Assembly (NCBI GenBank): GCA_020054095.1
Contig: JAGVMA010000076.1
Span: 1 to 51,347 of the forward strand
DNA: 51,347 bases
Reading direction: 5' to 3'
Source of the DNA: Bacteroidia bacterium
GTDB lineage: Bacteria > Bacteroidota > Bacteroidia > JADZBD01
Shown here: one piece after another, positions 32,891 through 41,442 of the stretch
How positions within the stretch are numbered: position 1 is the first letter of the stretch
Layout of the letters: every line of letters starts with the position of its first letter
Program-made: the position numbers and the translations under genes
Notes under the pieces: generated by a model
The model's input: the letters and a program-made list of their open reading frames with translations, nothing else
Database searches by the model: none
What the model was told of the DNA's origin: nothing

Positions 32891-34704
32891 AGCACGGCAT
32901 CTGTTTTATTTTTTCTCTTTTATTCTCTTCAGTTTTGTGTGCTCAAAACCCAACTACCGATGAGCAATTAGCTGCGCAGTATTATCAAAATAAAGAATAC
33001 GCCAAAGCGGTGGTTTATTACGAAAAGCTTTACGACAAAAAACCAATTGAATTATATTACAACTACTATCTATCGTGCCTGCTTGAGTTGAAAGAATACA
33101 AGGACGCTGAAAAGATGGTGAAGAAGCACATCAAAAAAACAAACGAAGAGTTAAAATTTTATGTTGACTTGGGGGTGATTTACGCTTCGGGCGGAGACGA
33201 AAATAAATGCAAAGCAGAGTGGGACGGAGCAATAAAAAAGCTGAAAGAAAACCAGCAGCAAATTTTTGATTTAGCTAATCAGTTTCTGAAAATAAAACAA
33301 TACGATTATGCATTGGCTACTTATGAAAAAGGAGAAAAGCTAATTAAAACGTATCCGTTTAATTTTGAAATTGCTAATGTATATATGCTGAAAGGCGATG
33401 TGCAGAGAATGATAGAAAAACTGCTTGATGTGTTAGCTATATCTGATGCTTATTTAGATGGAGTGCAAAATACATTGCAACCAAATTTTGGAACAGATGC
33501 CGATGCGAAGAAAAATGAAATAATACGAACAGAACTTTTAAAGCGAATACAGAAATATCCGGATAAAAATGTTTTTTCAGAATTATTAGTTTGGATGCTT
33601 TTGCAGCAGCGCGATTTTGATGCGGCACTTACACAAGTAAAAGCATTAGACAAGCGAAACAAAGAAGATGGCTACCGAGTTTTTAACTTAGGAAAAATTT
33701 GTGCCTCAAACGAAAATTACGATGTGGCCGCTAAATGCTTTCAGTATTTAATTGCAAAAGGAAATAACTATGGCTACTACATTGATTCGCGGATGGAATT
33801 ATTGAATGTGATGTATAAAAAAATCACTTCGCAAAATAGTTACACTGCGCAAGAGCTTACCACTCTCGAAAAAGATTATGAATCAACCATTAATGAGTTG
33901 GGAAGATTTTCCTCAACTGTAACCATCATTAAAGACTTAGCACATTTGCAGGCATTCTATTTGCACAAAACAGACGAAGCTTTAAAATTATTGGATGATG
34001 CACTTGAACTTCCGGGGATATCCGAAACACTTTTGGCGCAATGTAAATTAGAACGCGGTGATATTTTACTCATGATGGGCGAAGTGTGGGAATCTTCCAT
34101 CACTTATTCGCAAGTGGAGAAAGCATTTAAAAATGATATTATAGGACAAGAGGCAAAATATCGTAACGCAAAACTATCGTATTTCATAGCCGATTTTAAA
34201 TGGGCGCAGGCGCAACTGGATGTGCTAAAAGGGGCCACCACTAAATTAATTGCTAACGATGCAATGGATTTATCACTTATGATAAGCGATAACTTGGCAA
34301 TTGACACTAACCCCGAACCACTTGCTATTTTTGCACGAGCGGATTTACTCGAATTTCAAAACAAAGATTCTTTGGCAGGAATTACACTCGATTCGTTAGA
34401 AAAAAATTACCCCGGCCATTCGCTTTCCGATGACATTTTATATAAACGCTATTCAATTAATTATAAAAAGAAAAAGTACAGCGAATGTGCACTTTATTTA
34501 GAAAGCATTATTCATAATCACGATGACGACTTGTTGGGCGATGACGCAACCTTTAAACTTGCCGAATTATACGAGTATAAATTGAACGACAAAGAAAAAG
34601 CAAAAGAGTTTTATCAGCAATTAATTACTAAGCATCCCGATAGTTTATATACAGTTGAAGCTCGCAAGCGTTTCAGAAAATTGAGAGGCGATACCGTAAA
34701 TTAA
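32887..34704 (+). CDS. Exported tetratricopeptide-repeat protein
   Basis: A 605-residue protein with a signal peptide (1-18, SSVLCAQ). TPR-like helical pairs fill nearly the whole chain: AAQYYQNKEYAKAVVYYEKLYDKKP at the start, ALATYEKGEKLIKTYP near 150, AKFFQ-type repeats in the middle, and a closing AKEFYQQLITKHPDSLYTVEARKRF near 580. The last repeats resemble those of BamD/YbgF-type periplasmic proteins. It probably acts as a periplasmic scaffold. It sits in the tight serS-lipoprotein-TPR-DUF4286-rsmA run, an arrangement I associate with Bacteroidota. Partners are unknown. Confidence 0.85.
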   Translation: MKHGICFIFSLLFSSVLCAQNPTTDEQLAAQYYQNKEYAKAVVYYEKLYDKKPIELYYNYYLSCLLELKEYKDAEKMVKKHIKKTNEELKFYVDLGVIYASGGDENKCKAEWDGAIKKLKENQQQIFDLANQFLKIKQYDYALATYEKGEKLIKTYPFNFEIANVYMLKGDVQRMIEKLLDVLAISDAYLDGVQNTLQPNFGTDADAKKNEIIRTELLKRIQKYPDKNVFSELLVWMLLQQRDFDAALTQVKALDKRNKEDGYRVFNLGKICASNENYDVAAKCFQYLIAKGNNYGYYIDSRMELLNVMYKKITSQNSYTAQELTTLEKDYESTINELGRFSSTVTIIKDLAHLQAFYLHKTDEALKLLDDALELPGISETLLAQCKLERGDILLMMGEVWESSITYSQVEKAFKNDIIGQEAKYRNAKLSYFIADFKWAQAQLDVLKGATTKLIANDAMDLSLMISDNLAIDTNPEPLAIFARADLLEFQNKDSLAGITLDSLEKNYPGHSLSDDILYKRYSINYKKKKYSECALYLESIIHNHDDDLLGDDATFKLAELYEYKLNDKEKAKEFYQQLITKHPDSLYTVEARKRFRKLRGDTVN

Positions 34705-34711
34705 TTTAATT

Positions 34712-35020
34712 ATGGCCAAGATAATATACAATGTAACCGTAAATGTTGACGATGAAATTCATACCGAGTGGCTCGATTGGATGATAAAAATACATATTCC
34801 GGATGTGATGCAAACGGGATATTTTTTGGAAAATAAAATTTGCAAAATTTTAGTTGACGAACAACAAGGCACTTCTTATTCCATACAGTATTTGTGTGCA
34901 AATATGAATGACTTAATGGAATACCAAAAAAACGAGGCTCCCCGGTTACAAAAAGAAGTAAGCGATAAGTATAAAGATAAATTTGTTGCGTTTCGCACGT
35001 TGCTTGAAGTTATTGAATGA
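34712..35020 (+). CDS. DUF4286 family protein
   Basis: This 102-residue cytoplasmic protein of a Bacteroidota family has no assigned role. Seen: YNVTVNVDDEIHTEWLDWM at the start, HIPDVMQTGYF, and the closing KYKDKFVAFRTLLEVIE, together with a ferredoxin-like alternation of strands and helices. The length matches the family. It overlaps the rsmA start by 4 bp (ATGA). Consistent placement beside rsmA suggests a ribosome- or RNA-related context, but this is only positional evidence. Confidence 0.85.
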   Translation: MAKIIYNVTVNVDDEIHTEWLDWMIKIHIPDVMQTGYFLENKICKILVDEQQGTSYSIQYLCANMNDLMEYQKNEAPRLQKEVSDKYKDKFVAFRTLLEVIE

Positions 35021-35787
35021 GTAAAGTAACCCCTAAAAAACATTTAGGCCAACATTTTTTAAATGATGAAGGTATTGCAGAGCAAACAGCCAATGCACTA
35101 ATAAATACACATCAATGTAAACATGTTTTGGAGATTGGTCCCGGCATGGGTATGCTATCAAAGTATTTGCTTCAAAATAAAAACTTTATTACATCGGTGG
35201 TTGAAATTGATAACGAATCGGTGCAGTATTTGAAAAAAAATTACCCGAATCTAACGATAATTGAAGATGATTTTTTAAAACTCGATTTGGAAAAAATTAC
35301 AGCGACCGAAAAAATGGCTGTGATAGGAAATTTCCCTTACAACATTTCTTCACAAATATTATTTAAGGTTTTAGAAAACAAAAATAAAATTTCGGAATTG
35401 GTGGGTATGTTTCAAAAGGAGGTAGCCGAGCGCGTAGCTTCAAAACATGGTAATAAAACGTATGGAATACTTAGTGTATTGCTGCAAGCATTCTATAGCA
35501 TTGATTACCTGTTTACAGTAAACGAAAATGTTTTTACGCCACCACCCAAAGTCAAATCGGCTGTTATTCGTTTAACAAGAAACAATATTGAAAACTTGGG
35601 ATGTGATGAAGTGGTGTTTAAAAAAGTGGTGAAAGCCGGATTTAATCAGCGCAGAAAAACATTGCGTAATGCCTTGCGTGCTCAATTTGGAAAAGGAGAA
35701 TGGGAAACGCGAGCAAGCAAATTTTTAGATAAACGAGCAGAACAGCTATCCGTTGCGGAATTTGTGGAGCTTACTAATTGCATTTAG
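35017..35787 (+). CDS. rsmA: 16S rRNA (adenine1518-N6/adenine1519-N6) dimethyltransferase
   Basis: The enzyme dimethylates two adjacent adenosines in the 3' hairpin of 16S rRNA during small-subunit maturation, using S-adenosylmethionine. It has 256 residues. Seen: KKHLGQHFLNDEGIAEQ at the start, the SAM-binding VLEIGPGMGMLSKYLL, the acidic VVEIDNES end of strand 2, and the catalytic NFPY motif (GNFPYNISSQILFK). VFTPPPKVKSAVIRL and FNQRRKTLRNAL follow. It ends directly against the convergent lipoprotein gene, with no spacer (35787/35788). Confidence 0.97.
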   Translation: MSKVTPKKHLGQHFLNDEGIAEQTANALINTHQCKHVLEIGPGMGMLSKYLLQNKNFITSVVEIDNESVQYLKKNYPNLTIIEDDFLKLDLEKITATEKMAVIGNFPYNISSQILFKVLENKNKISELVGMFQKEVAERVASKHGNKTYGILSVLLQAFYSIDYLFTVNENVFTPPPKVKSAVIRLTRNNIENLGCDEVVFKKVVKAGFNQRRKTLRNALRAQFGKGEWETRASKFLDKRAEQLSVAEFVELTNCI

Positions 35788-36213
35788 TTATTCTAATGCT
35801 TTTGTTAGTTTATCGTATTCGCCAATATCAATGGGGATAACCGATACAACTTGCCCCTTGTTAGTTTTTATAATCGTTAAATTTGATAGTCCTAAATTTA
35901 TTTTGTCAATGTCCCCTTTTTTATCAAAATGCCATTTGCCAATACTTGATAAATTGGCTGGGAAATAAATGGATGTGTTTGATACAATGAATGTATACGT
36001 TTTGTTTTTATCTAAATTGTCGGCAATGTTACCAATTAAGTCTTGAACACAACCTTTGCATGCAAGTTTTGGAAACACAATATAGATGTTAGAGTTTTCA
36101 GGGATTTCAAGGTGGTGGGTTGTTTCAAGATATTTTTTAAATATAATTGTTTCTTTACTTTCGTTTTTACATGAAAGTAATAGTAGTAAGAAAACAAATA
36201 TTTTAAATCTCAT
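35788..36213 (-). CDS. Small lipoprotein with a CxxC pair
   Basis: A 141-residue protein with a short signal segment and a lipobox (LLLLSCKNES, Cys15). After VFPKLA comes CKGC (Cys52, Cys55), a CxxC pair placed after a beta strand as in thioredoxin-like folds. The rest alternates strands and helices (YTFIVSNTSIYF, LTIIKTNKGQVVSVIP). A reduced thioredoxin-like or metal-binding fold is possible, but I do not recognise the family. It overlaps the upstream gene by 4 bp (ATGA). The pair may work together at the outer or inner membrane. Confidence 0.65.
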   Translation of the reverse strand: MRFKIFVFLLLLLSCKNESKETIIFKKYLETTHHLEIPENSNIYIVFPKLACKGCVQDLIGNIADNLDKNKTYTFIVSNTSIYFPANLSSIGKWHFDKKGDIDKINLGLSNLTIIKTNKGQVVSVIPIDIGEYDKLTKALE

Positions 36214-37388
36214 TGACTTTTAAAGTTAAGACTATACTCTGTGAATGAAAAAACGCTGGTATCGGTCGCTATATTTGGAATGGCTATTCCATTTTTTGTA
36301 GGAATGACGTCAATCCCATTTTTTCTACTATCAAACTCTAATTCGCCTAATTTGTTTAGCTCGCTATCAAATATAATTAAAGACCAATTGCGTTTGTCGT
36401 TAATTTCTGTTTCGTCAGAAGTTAAGTATTTTGAATGATGTAGGTAAATGCGATAATATAATTTTTTGTACTTATCATAAATCGTTTTATAATATTTCCC
36501 TTCTGTCATATAGTATTCCATCACGTAATTAAAATCCGTATATCTGTTTTCATCAAATTCTTTAGCAGCAACGTAATAATTACTTTTTATAGCAGCTGAT
36601 TTAATTAGGTTTTCGCCCTGATATAAATAAACCGTATCGTTAAATGCAAACGATATTACAACTTCGCCATTTTCACTTAATGCATATATTGGGTGGTAAT
36701 CATAATAACAATTCCCCGATCTATAGTTATGTGGGAAATTATATGGCTGAATTTTTCCCACATCACTTTCAATATTTAATACCATATAGCTAGGAGTATT
36801 GAAATATTTTTTTCTTTCATCAAGCGTTCGCACAGGCGCATCTGTTCCGATTGACAGCATGTGAATACTATTTTTATGATAGGTTAATGGAGCACAGGGC
36901 ATATATTGTAGAGCAAAAGACTTTACATCAGCGCCTTTTATATTTCTGACATTAGTCACTTTAATTACATCCCCCATTTGGTTAATCATATAAATAGCAT
37001 TAATGCCGTTTGCAACAATAAAAATACTGTCTCCATTATTAAAACAATAATTAATATCCTTTGCTATATTTAGTTGAGGTAATGTATTTTTTAACAATGA
37101 GTCTATTGGAGATAGATTTATTTTATAAATAGTTGTATCGCTGAAAATATCGTAAACAACTATTTCCTTCTCTTCTACATCAATATATGACAAACACATT
37201 CGTTCATCTTTAGTTAATAAGTGATGTGCTCTGTAATTGGAAATTTTTTCTGCTATAGAATTACTAAATTTTGTAGCTCTTATAGGCTCTAATTTTATTG
37301 ATTTTACATCATACGTGCTGCATGCGTAAAAAAGTATTGATATGAAAAATACAGATTTAAGTCTGAAAATTATTTGCTTTTCTATCAT
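36210..37388 (-). CDS. Lipoprotein, DUF4221/beta-propeller-like
   Basis: A 392-residue protein with a signal segment (11-22) and a lipobox Cys23 (LFYACSTYD). The body has recurring beta-rich units of the form IYMINQMGDVIKV, GEVVISFAFNDTVYLY and SLIIFDSELNKLGELEF, which suggest a six-bladed propeller. The layout resembles DUF4221 and related propeller lipoproteins of Bacteroidota; the family assignment is tentative. It is followed by an overlapping small CxxC lipoprotein and preceded by two small Cys-containing exported frames, all on one strand. No promoter element was identified in the 47 bp before it. Confidence 0.62.
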   Translation of the reverse strand: MIEKQIIFRLKSVFFISILFYACSTYDVKSIKLEPIRATKFSNSIAEKISNYRAHHLLTKDERMCLSYIDVEEKEIVVYDIFSDTTIYKINLSPIDSLLKNTLPQLNIAKDINYCFNNGDSIFIVANGINAIYMINQMGDVIKVTNVRNIKGADVKSFALQYMPCAPLTYHKNSIHMLSIGTDAPVRTLDERKKYFNTPSYMVLNIESDVGKIQPYNFPHNYRSGNCYYDYHPIYALSENGEVVISFAFNDTVYLYQGENLIKSAAIKSNYYVAAKEFDENRYTDFNYVMEYYMTEGKYYKTIYDKYKKLYYRIYLHHSKYLTSDETEINDKRNWSLIIFDSELNKLGELEFDSRKNGIDVIPTKNGIAIPNIATDTSVFSFTEYSLNFKSQ

Positions 37389-37435
37389 TTGATTTTACAT
37401 AAAATCACAGAGTAATAATACTCTCTGATTAAAAT

Positions 37436-37726
37436 TTAATTCATTTCAGATGCAAATATCACATCTTTTTCTGGGTCAGTTCCTGGTACATAACCTATAT
37501 ATATAGTTTGGCCACTAACACTGGTAACTTTTGTCAAAGTAATATTGCCACTCTTTAATCCAGTTAGAACATTTTGCATACTTTCTTCTCTGAGATTAGG
37601 AAACACAGCGTTCCACTTGTTGCTTGATGTAAAAAACGACTGAACTTCGCTTGCTCCCTGTAATATAGCATAATTTAATTCATTCATTACACCTATTGCG
37701 TTGCTTTGAGTTTTGCTACAACTCAC
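37436..37726 (-). CDS. Small protein, possibly second half of an amber-split gene
   Basis: The open frame begins at GTG directly after the TAG of the upstream small frame and stays in the same reading frame, so the two may be one gene. Read alone it is 96 residues. An ATG at 37687 would give 83. It starts VSCSKTQSNAIGVMNELNY and contains FFTSSNKWNAVFPNLREE and a strand-rich end. No signal peptide of its own and no known family are visible. A 14-bp direct repeat, CACCTATTGCGTTG, occurs at 37690-37703 and 37724-37737 and spans the junction. Confidence 0.4.
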   Translation of the reverse strand: MSCSKTQSNAIGVMNELNYAILQGASEVQSFFTSSNKWNAVFPNLREESMQNVLTGLKSGNITLTKVTSVSGQTIYIGYVPGTDPEKDVIFASEMN

Positions 37727-37918
37727 CTATTGCGTTGGACACGTAATGTCTTTGCCCCCACTTCCATTTATAACCACGCTTAGTTGACAGCAGTTATTTA
37801 CTTTTAGTGTTTCTTTAAATGTAATACCTATTCCATCGTTATTCATGTTGGATGTATTGTCTGTGGGGTTGTTAATCTCTTTTGTGCAGCTAAATACAGT
37901 CATAAGCACAATTGACAT
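37727..37918 (-). CDS. Small exported Cys-containing protein, possibly first half of an amber-split gene
   Basis: A 63-residue frame starting MSIVLMTVFSCTKEI, a short lipoprotein-like signal with Cys11. The end carries further Cys residues (VNNCCQLSVV and DITCPTQ) before the TAG. The in-frame codons just before the ATG would encode KTKSIKKLTFI, the basic part of a normal signal peptide, yet no ATG, GTG or TTG is there; a TAA stop comes first. Either the original start was lost or a rare start is used. Function unknown. It may be a remnant, a peptide precursor or part of a readthrough protein. Confidence 0.4.
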   Translation of the reverse strand: MSIVLMTVFSCTKEINNPTDNTSNMNNDGIGITFKETLKVNNCCQLSVVINGSGGKDITCPTQ

Positions 37919-38047
37919 AATAAATGTTAGTTTTTTTATGGATTTTGTTTTTTAGGTTTATAGTTTATGATTTTATTTTTCAAATATGTAAAACGTATGT
38001 ATTACATAATTACATATTCTTCTTTCGGTTAAACCTTTACAAGGTCT

Positions 38048-38320
38048 ATGACCGACAAGGATTTTTTAGTTTCTATAGGGGAAAAAATAAGACAGATTAG
38101 GGAAGGTAAATCAATTTCTCAAATTGAACTTGCTTCTATAATCGGAATGGATAACTCTAATTTGAATGTTATTGAAAACGGAAAATCTAATCCTCAAATA
38201 CTTACTTATTTTAAAATATGTAACGGTCTGAATATTGAATTTAAAGATTTGTTTAGCGCGATAGATATTAAAAGCTTTAATGAACGAAAAAAAAATTATG
38301 TTCCAAGAAAGCACAAATAG
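38048..38320 (+). CDS. XRE family helix-turn-helix regulator
   Basis: A 90-residue DNA-binding protein. A Cro/CI-type helix-turn-helix covers about residues 8-68: IGEKIRQIREGKSISQIELA, IIGMDNSNLNVIENGKSNPQ and TYFKICNGLNIEFKDLF. The last 20 residues are basic (NERKKNYVPRKHK). It is divergent from the small exported frames at 37436-37918, with a 129-bp AT-rich gap between, so it may control them. The gap shows no clear palindrome to my eye. No metabolite-binding domain is attached. Confidence 0.85.
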   Translation: MTDKDFLVSIGEKIRQIREGKSISQIELASIIGMDNSNLNVIENGKSNPQILTYFKICNGLNIEFKDLFSAIDIKSFNERKKNYVPRKHK

Positions 38321-38328
38321 CAGTTATA

Positions 38329-39714
38329 TCACGGAAAAATAATTCCATCACAGTCATCGCAATTAGTGTACGGAATAGTGGCATTGTACTTTAAGTTTAT
38401 TGCTTTAATAAACTCATCGGCCATAATTGCGTATCCTTTTTGGTTAGGGTGAAAACCATCAAGCGAAAAAAATCCGCCACTCACAAACGTTGAATTAAAA
38501 TCTGCGCCATTGTATTTAATCCCTGATTTTACTTTTCTGAAAAATTGATTTACATCAACAAGCGCTAAACTATACTGCTGTGCTTTTTGAGTAATAATTG
38601 TATTGTAAGCCGTAATGGCGTTTTGTATAATTTGAATTTCTGTTGAGTCAATTACATACAAATCGGGCATTGGGGTAAATGCACCTAAAAAATCACACTT
38701 AACAGAATCGAGTGGCACGGTGAGTAAAATAAATTCTCCGGGTCCAAGTTTGCGATAATTCCCCGAACCATTCGGATATTCAATTACAAAACCATTTTTG
38801 CCTTCTTGAAAATTGAAAAGAAAACCTGTAAGCTGGTTTAATGAATCTGCTTTGTTTTGTGTTAATTCCAATGCGTTATAAGGAACTGTTGTGAAAAATG
38901 GCAATGTGTTTAAATCAGGAATTGTTGCAATTACACCTTTTGCGCCATTTGCAGTTAATCGTTCTATTAGCGAATCAATATATAAATTGAACAAACCACT
39001 TGAAGTAATATTTTGATTTTTTCCGCCAAAGCGAGCGTATTCATAAATGTCTTCCATGCCGGTGTATAAAGCAAAAAAACTTGCTTGTTGGGCTACTGCA
39101 TCATTTGTAATTGTAGATGCGCCTGAATTACTCGCAAAGCGCTGGTAAAACGGATTAGGATTTGTAACAGGCGAATATGGTGAACTTAAATTTACATCAA
39201 ACAGTTGTGAGATTTTTGCATACGGCACACTCAAATTTTGAAAACTATTTCCGGCAATGCTTTGCAAATAAATGCTTGCCTGATTATAGGCAAGCGTGTC
39301 TTTAATTGGTTTAAGTGCTGTTTCGCCTTTGCAATCGGTTTTATAACCCAGCATACTTGCCTGCACAAATTTCGATTCGTGTTTTTTACTGTTTAATCCT
39401 AATCCATCTTCATCAGGCATAAGTGGCTGGTTAAACGCTGTGCCGCCAACTAATTGAAACTGTTTTGCCAATAATGCGGGCAGCGAATTTTTTTGCCCTT
39501 TTTCAAAGAGTGCACCATTTTGGTAGCCGCTCAAATAATTTCCGCCTACGGCAATAAATTTATTAAAGTCGGCATCACCGGCAGTTGGTTCAGGATTTTT
39601 TAAATCGGGTTTACAGGAATTAAGTATAAAAAATAAAGTAGAAAGTATTATGTAGAATGTATGATGGAGAAAAAAATACTGGAGCGAAAATATTTTTCTC
39701 AATCGGCTATGCAT
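38329..39714 (-). CDS. SGNH/GDSL hydrolase-like lipoprotein
   Basis: A 461-residue protein with a hydrophobic leader and a lipobox Cys34 (FILNSCKPD). It resembles Bacteroidota SGNH-type esterase lipoproteins: block I region KFIAVGGNYLSGYQNGALF (53-71), then KNSLPALLAKQFQLVGG, a central FFALYTGMEDIYEYA, and block V near the end SLDGFHPNQKGYAIMADEF with the His. The block I nucleophile Ser of GDS/GNS is not in place (G57-G-N-Y60), so activity is doubtful or the nucleophile differs. The start overlaps the NifU-type gene by 8 bp. It is the third gene of an Mrp-NifU-SGNH unit. Confidence 0.8.
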   Translation of the reverse strand: MHSRLRKIFSLQYFFLHHTFYIILSTLFFILNSCKPDLKNPEPTAGDADFNKFIAVGGNYLSGYQNGALFEKGQKNSLPALLAKQFQLVGGTAFNQPLMPDEDGLGLNSKKHESKFVQASMLGYKTDCKGETALKPIKDTLAYNQASIYLQSIAGNSFQNLSVPYAKISQLFDVNLSSPYSPVTNPNPFYQRFASNSGASTITNDAVAQQASFFALYTGMEDIYEYARFGGKNQNITSSGLFNLYIDSLIERLTANGAKGVIATIPDLNTLPFFTTVPYNALELTQNKADSLNQLTGFLFNFQEGKNGFVIEYPNGSGNYRKLGPGEFILLTVPLDSVKCDFLGAFTPMPDLYVIDSTEIQIIQNAITAYNTIITQKAQQYSLALVDVNQFFRKVKSGIKYNGADFNSTFVSGGFFSLDGFHPNQKGYAIMADEFIKAINLKYNATIPYTNCDDCDGIIFP

Positions 39715-39964
39715 TGTGTGCCACTGTGTTAATTGCTTCTACCGTGTTTATTTCCGGAACAGCACGTTTAATGGTTTCTTCAATTCCGGCTTTCATTGTC
39801 ATCATGCTCATGGAGCAAGTTCGGCATGCGCCAAGCAATTCTAATTTCACATCGTTTTCAACTGTGATTTCGAGCAATTGAACATTACCGCCATCTTGTT
39901 GTAAAAACGGGCGTATTTGCTCTAGTGCTTGTTCTACTCTTTCTGTTAATGGATGATTAGTCAT
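39707..39964 (-). CDS. NifU C-terminal domain Fe-S scaffold protein
   Basis: An 85-residue protein consisting only of the NfuA/NifU C-terminal domain, which holds a transient Fe-S cluster for delivery to apoproteins. Seen: VEQALEQIRPFLQQDGGNVQLLEI, ACRTCSMSMMTMKAGIE with the CxxC pair (Cys47 and Cys50), and VPEINTVEAI at the end. The length is normal for the stand-alone domain. It lies 19 bp after mrp and overlaps the SGNH gene, so it is co-transcribed with the Mrp-type Fe-S carrier, a functionally consistent pair. Confidence 0.94.
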   Translation of the reverse strand: MTNHPLTERVEQALEQIRPFLQQDGGNVQLLEITVENDVKLELLGACRTCSMSMMTMKAGIEETIKRAVPEINTVEAINTVAHNA

Positions 39965-39983
39965 AAATCAAAAATATAATTTT

Positions 39984-41060
39984 TTACGAAACGGGCTCTA
40001 AGTTTGAATTTGCAATAGCTACCTGCTGCGCCACTTTTTGCGCTAATGTATTAAATGCAAGTGATTGCACAGTGTTATCTTGCAATGCTACAGGCCTGCC
40101 GGCATCACCGGCCTCGCGTATGCTTTGCACAATAGGTATTTGCCCCAGCAGCGGAATGTTAAACTCATCGGCCAAGTTTTTAGCACCATCTTTCCCGAAA
40201 ATATAATACTTGTTATTCGGCAGTTCTTCAGGAGTAAACCAAGCCATGTTTTCAACTATGCCAATGATGTTCACATTAATTTTATCCATTTTAAACATGC
40301 CAATAGCTTTGCGTGCATCGGCAAGTGCCACATCTTGCGGGGTGCTTACTATTACTGCTCCACTAAGCGGAACTGCTGTTACTAATGTAAGATGTATATC
40401 GCCCGTGCCCGGAGGCAAATCTATAATCATATAATCGAGTTCGCCCCAATCACTGTCTTGAATTAACTGTGTGAGTGCTCGCGTAGCCATTGGTCCGCGC
40501 CAAGCCACAGCTTGGTTAGTTTCGGCAAAAAAACCTATCGACATAATTTTAACGCCATAGTTTTCTACCGGAATCATTTTATTTACTCCATCAATTTTTC
40601 GCATGCCCGGCTTTTCGTTAATGATGTTAAACATGATAGGAGCTGATGGCCCGTAAATATCAGCATCAACCAAGCCCACTTTTGCACCTTGCTTTGCCAA
40701 AGCCGCTGCAAGGTTACTTGCTATGGTAGATTTGCCAACACCGCCCTTGCCCGATGCTACTGCAATAATATTTTTAATGTTGGCATAATTTGCTTTGCCT
40801 GTATTGGCAGCAGTAACTCGTGCACTCATGGTTACATTCACAATTGCTTCTTTATCCACAAAATGTAAAACAGCATTTACACAGGCTTTGTGTATCATTT
40901 CTTTCATGGGACAGGCGGGAGTGGTAAGCTCCACAGTAAACGAAACATTTTTGCTTTCCACTTTCAAATCTTTTATCATGCCAAGTGTAACCAAATCTTT
41001 TTTCAAATCCGGATCATCTACATTGCGCAAGGCATCTATAACTTTTTCTTCGGTAATCAT
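39984..41060 (-). CDS. Mrp/ApbC family iron-sulfur cluster carrier ATPase
   Basis: A 358-residue P-loop ATPase that helps load Fe-S clusters. The N-terminal MIP18/DUF59 domain spans about 1-85, with TTPACPMKEMIHKAC. The ATPase has the deviant Walker A GKGGVGKST (104-112), VGLVDADIYGPS, and DYMIIDLPPGTGDIHLT. The CxxC that E. coli-type Mrp carries near residue 280 is absent: the equivalent region reads ENMAWFTPEELPNNKYYIFG. I recall the same replacement in other Bacteroidota Mrp proteins. It is the first gene of the operon with the NifU-type scaffold. Confidence 0.92.
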   Translation of the reverse strand: MITEEKVIDALRNVDDPDLKKDLVTLGMIKDLKVESKNVSFTVELTTPACPMKEMIHKACVNAVLHFVDKEAIVNVTMSARVTAANTGKANYANIKNIIAVASGKGGVGKSTIASNLAAALAKQGAKVGLVDADIYGPSAPIMFNIINEKPGMRKIDGVNKMIPVENYGVKIMSIGFFAETNQAVAWRGPMATRALTQLIQDSDWGELDYMIIDLPPGTGDIHLTLVTAVPLSGAVIVSTPQDVALADARKAIGMFKMDKINVNIIGIVENMAWFTPEELPNNKYYIFGKDGAKNLADEFNIPLLGQIPIVQSIREAGDAGRPVALQDNTVQSLAFNTLAQKVAQQVAIANSNLEPVS

Positions 41061-41100
41061 ATTGTAAATTTAAGTAATAAGTAAGTATAGTTTAACAAGT

Positions 41101-41442
41101 TTAATCAATCTTCAATTCCAATGCCGGATCCCAAAAAAGTTTTTTAAAATCCACCACTACATCTTTTTTCACTTTTATTTTTTCTTTTTCTAAAAGTTCT
41201 TGCATAAGTGTAGGCGATGCAAAATGATGTTTGCCGGTTAACATTCCGTTTCGGTTTACTACCCTGTGTGCAGGCACTTTGGGTTTTTGGCTGTGGGCTG
41301 CATTCATGGCCCAGCCCACCATGCGCGATGAGCGCTTTGCGCCCAGATAATTTGCAATAGCACCATAAGATGTAATACGCCCCTTTGGCACAAGGCGAAC
41401 CACATCATACACATCTTTAAAAAAATCTTTATCAGTTGCCAT
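41101..41442 (-). CDS. Alkyltransferase-like protein (MGMT/Ogt DNA-binding domain)
   Basis: A 113-residue protein with only the methylguanine-DNA methyltransferase DNA-binding domain. Seen: VYDVVRLVPKGRITSYGAIA, GAKRSSRMVGWAMNAA with the helix-turn-helix and Arg finger region, and PAHRVVNRNGMLTGK. The catalytic Cys of PCHRV is replaced by Ala58, so it cannot accept alkyl groups. Such ATL proteins flag O6-alkylguanine for nucleotide excision repair in other organisms. The start overlaps the stop of the VOC gene by one base, making it the last gene of an SDR-VOC-ATL operon. Confidence 0.9.
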   Translation of the reverse strand: MATDKDFFKDVYDVVRLVPKGRITSYGAIANYLGAKRSSRMVGWAMNAAHSQKPKVPAHRVVNRNGMLTGKHHFASPTLMQELLEKEKIKVKKDVVVDFKKLFWDPALELKID

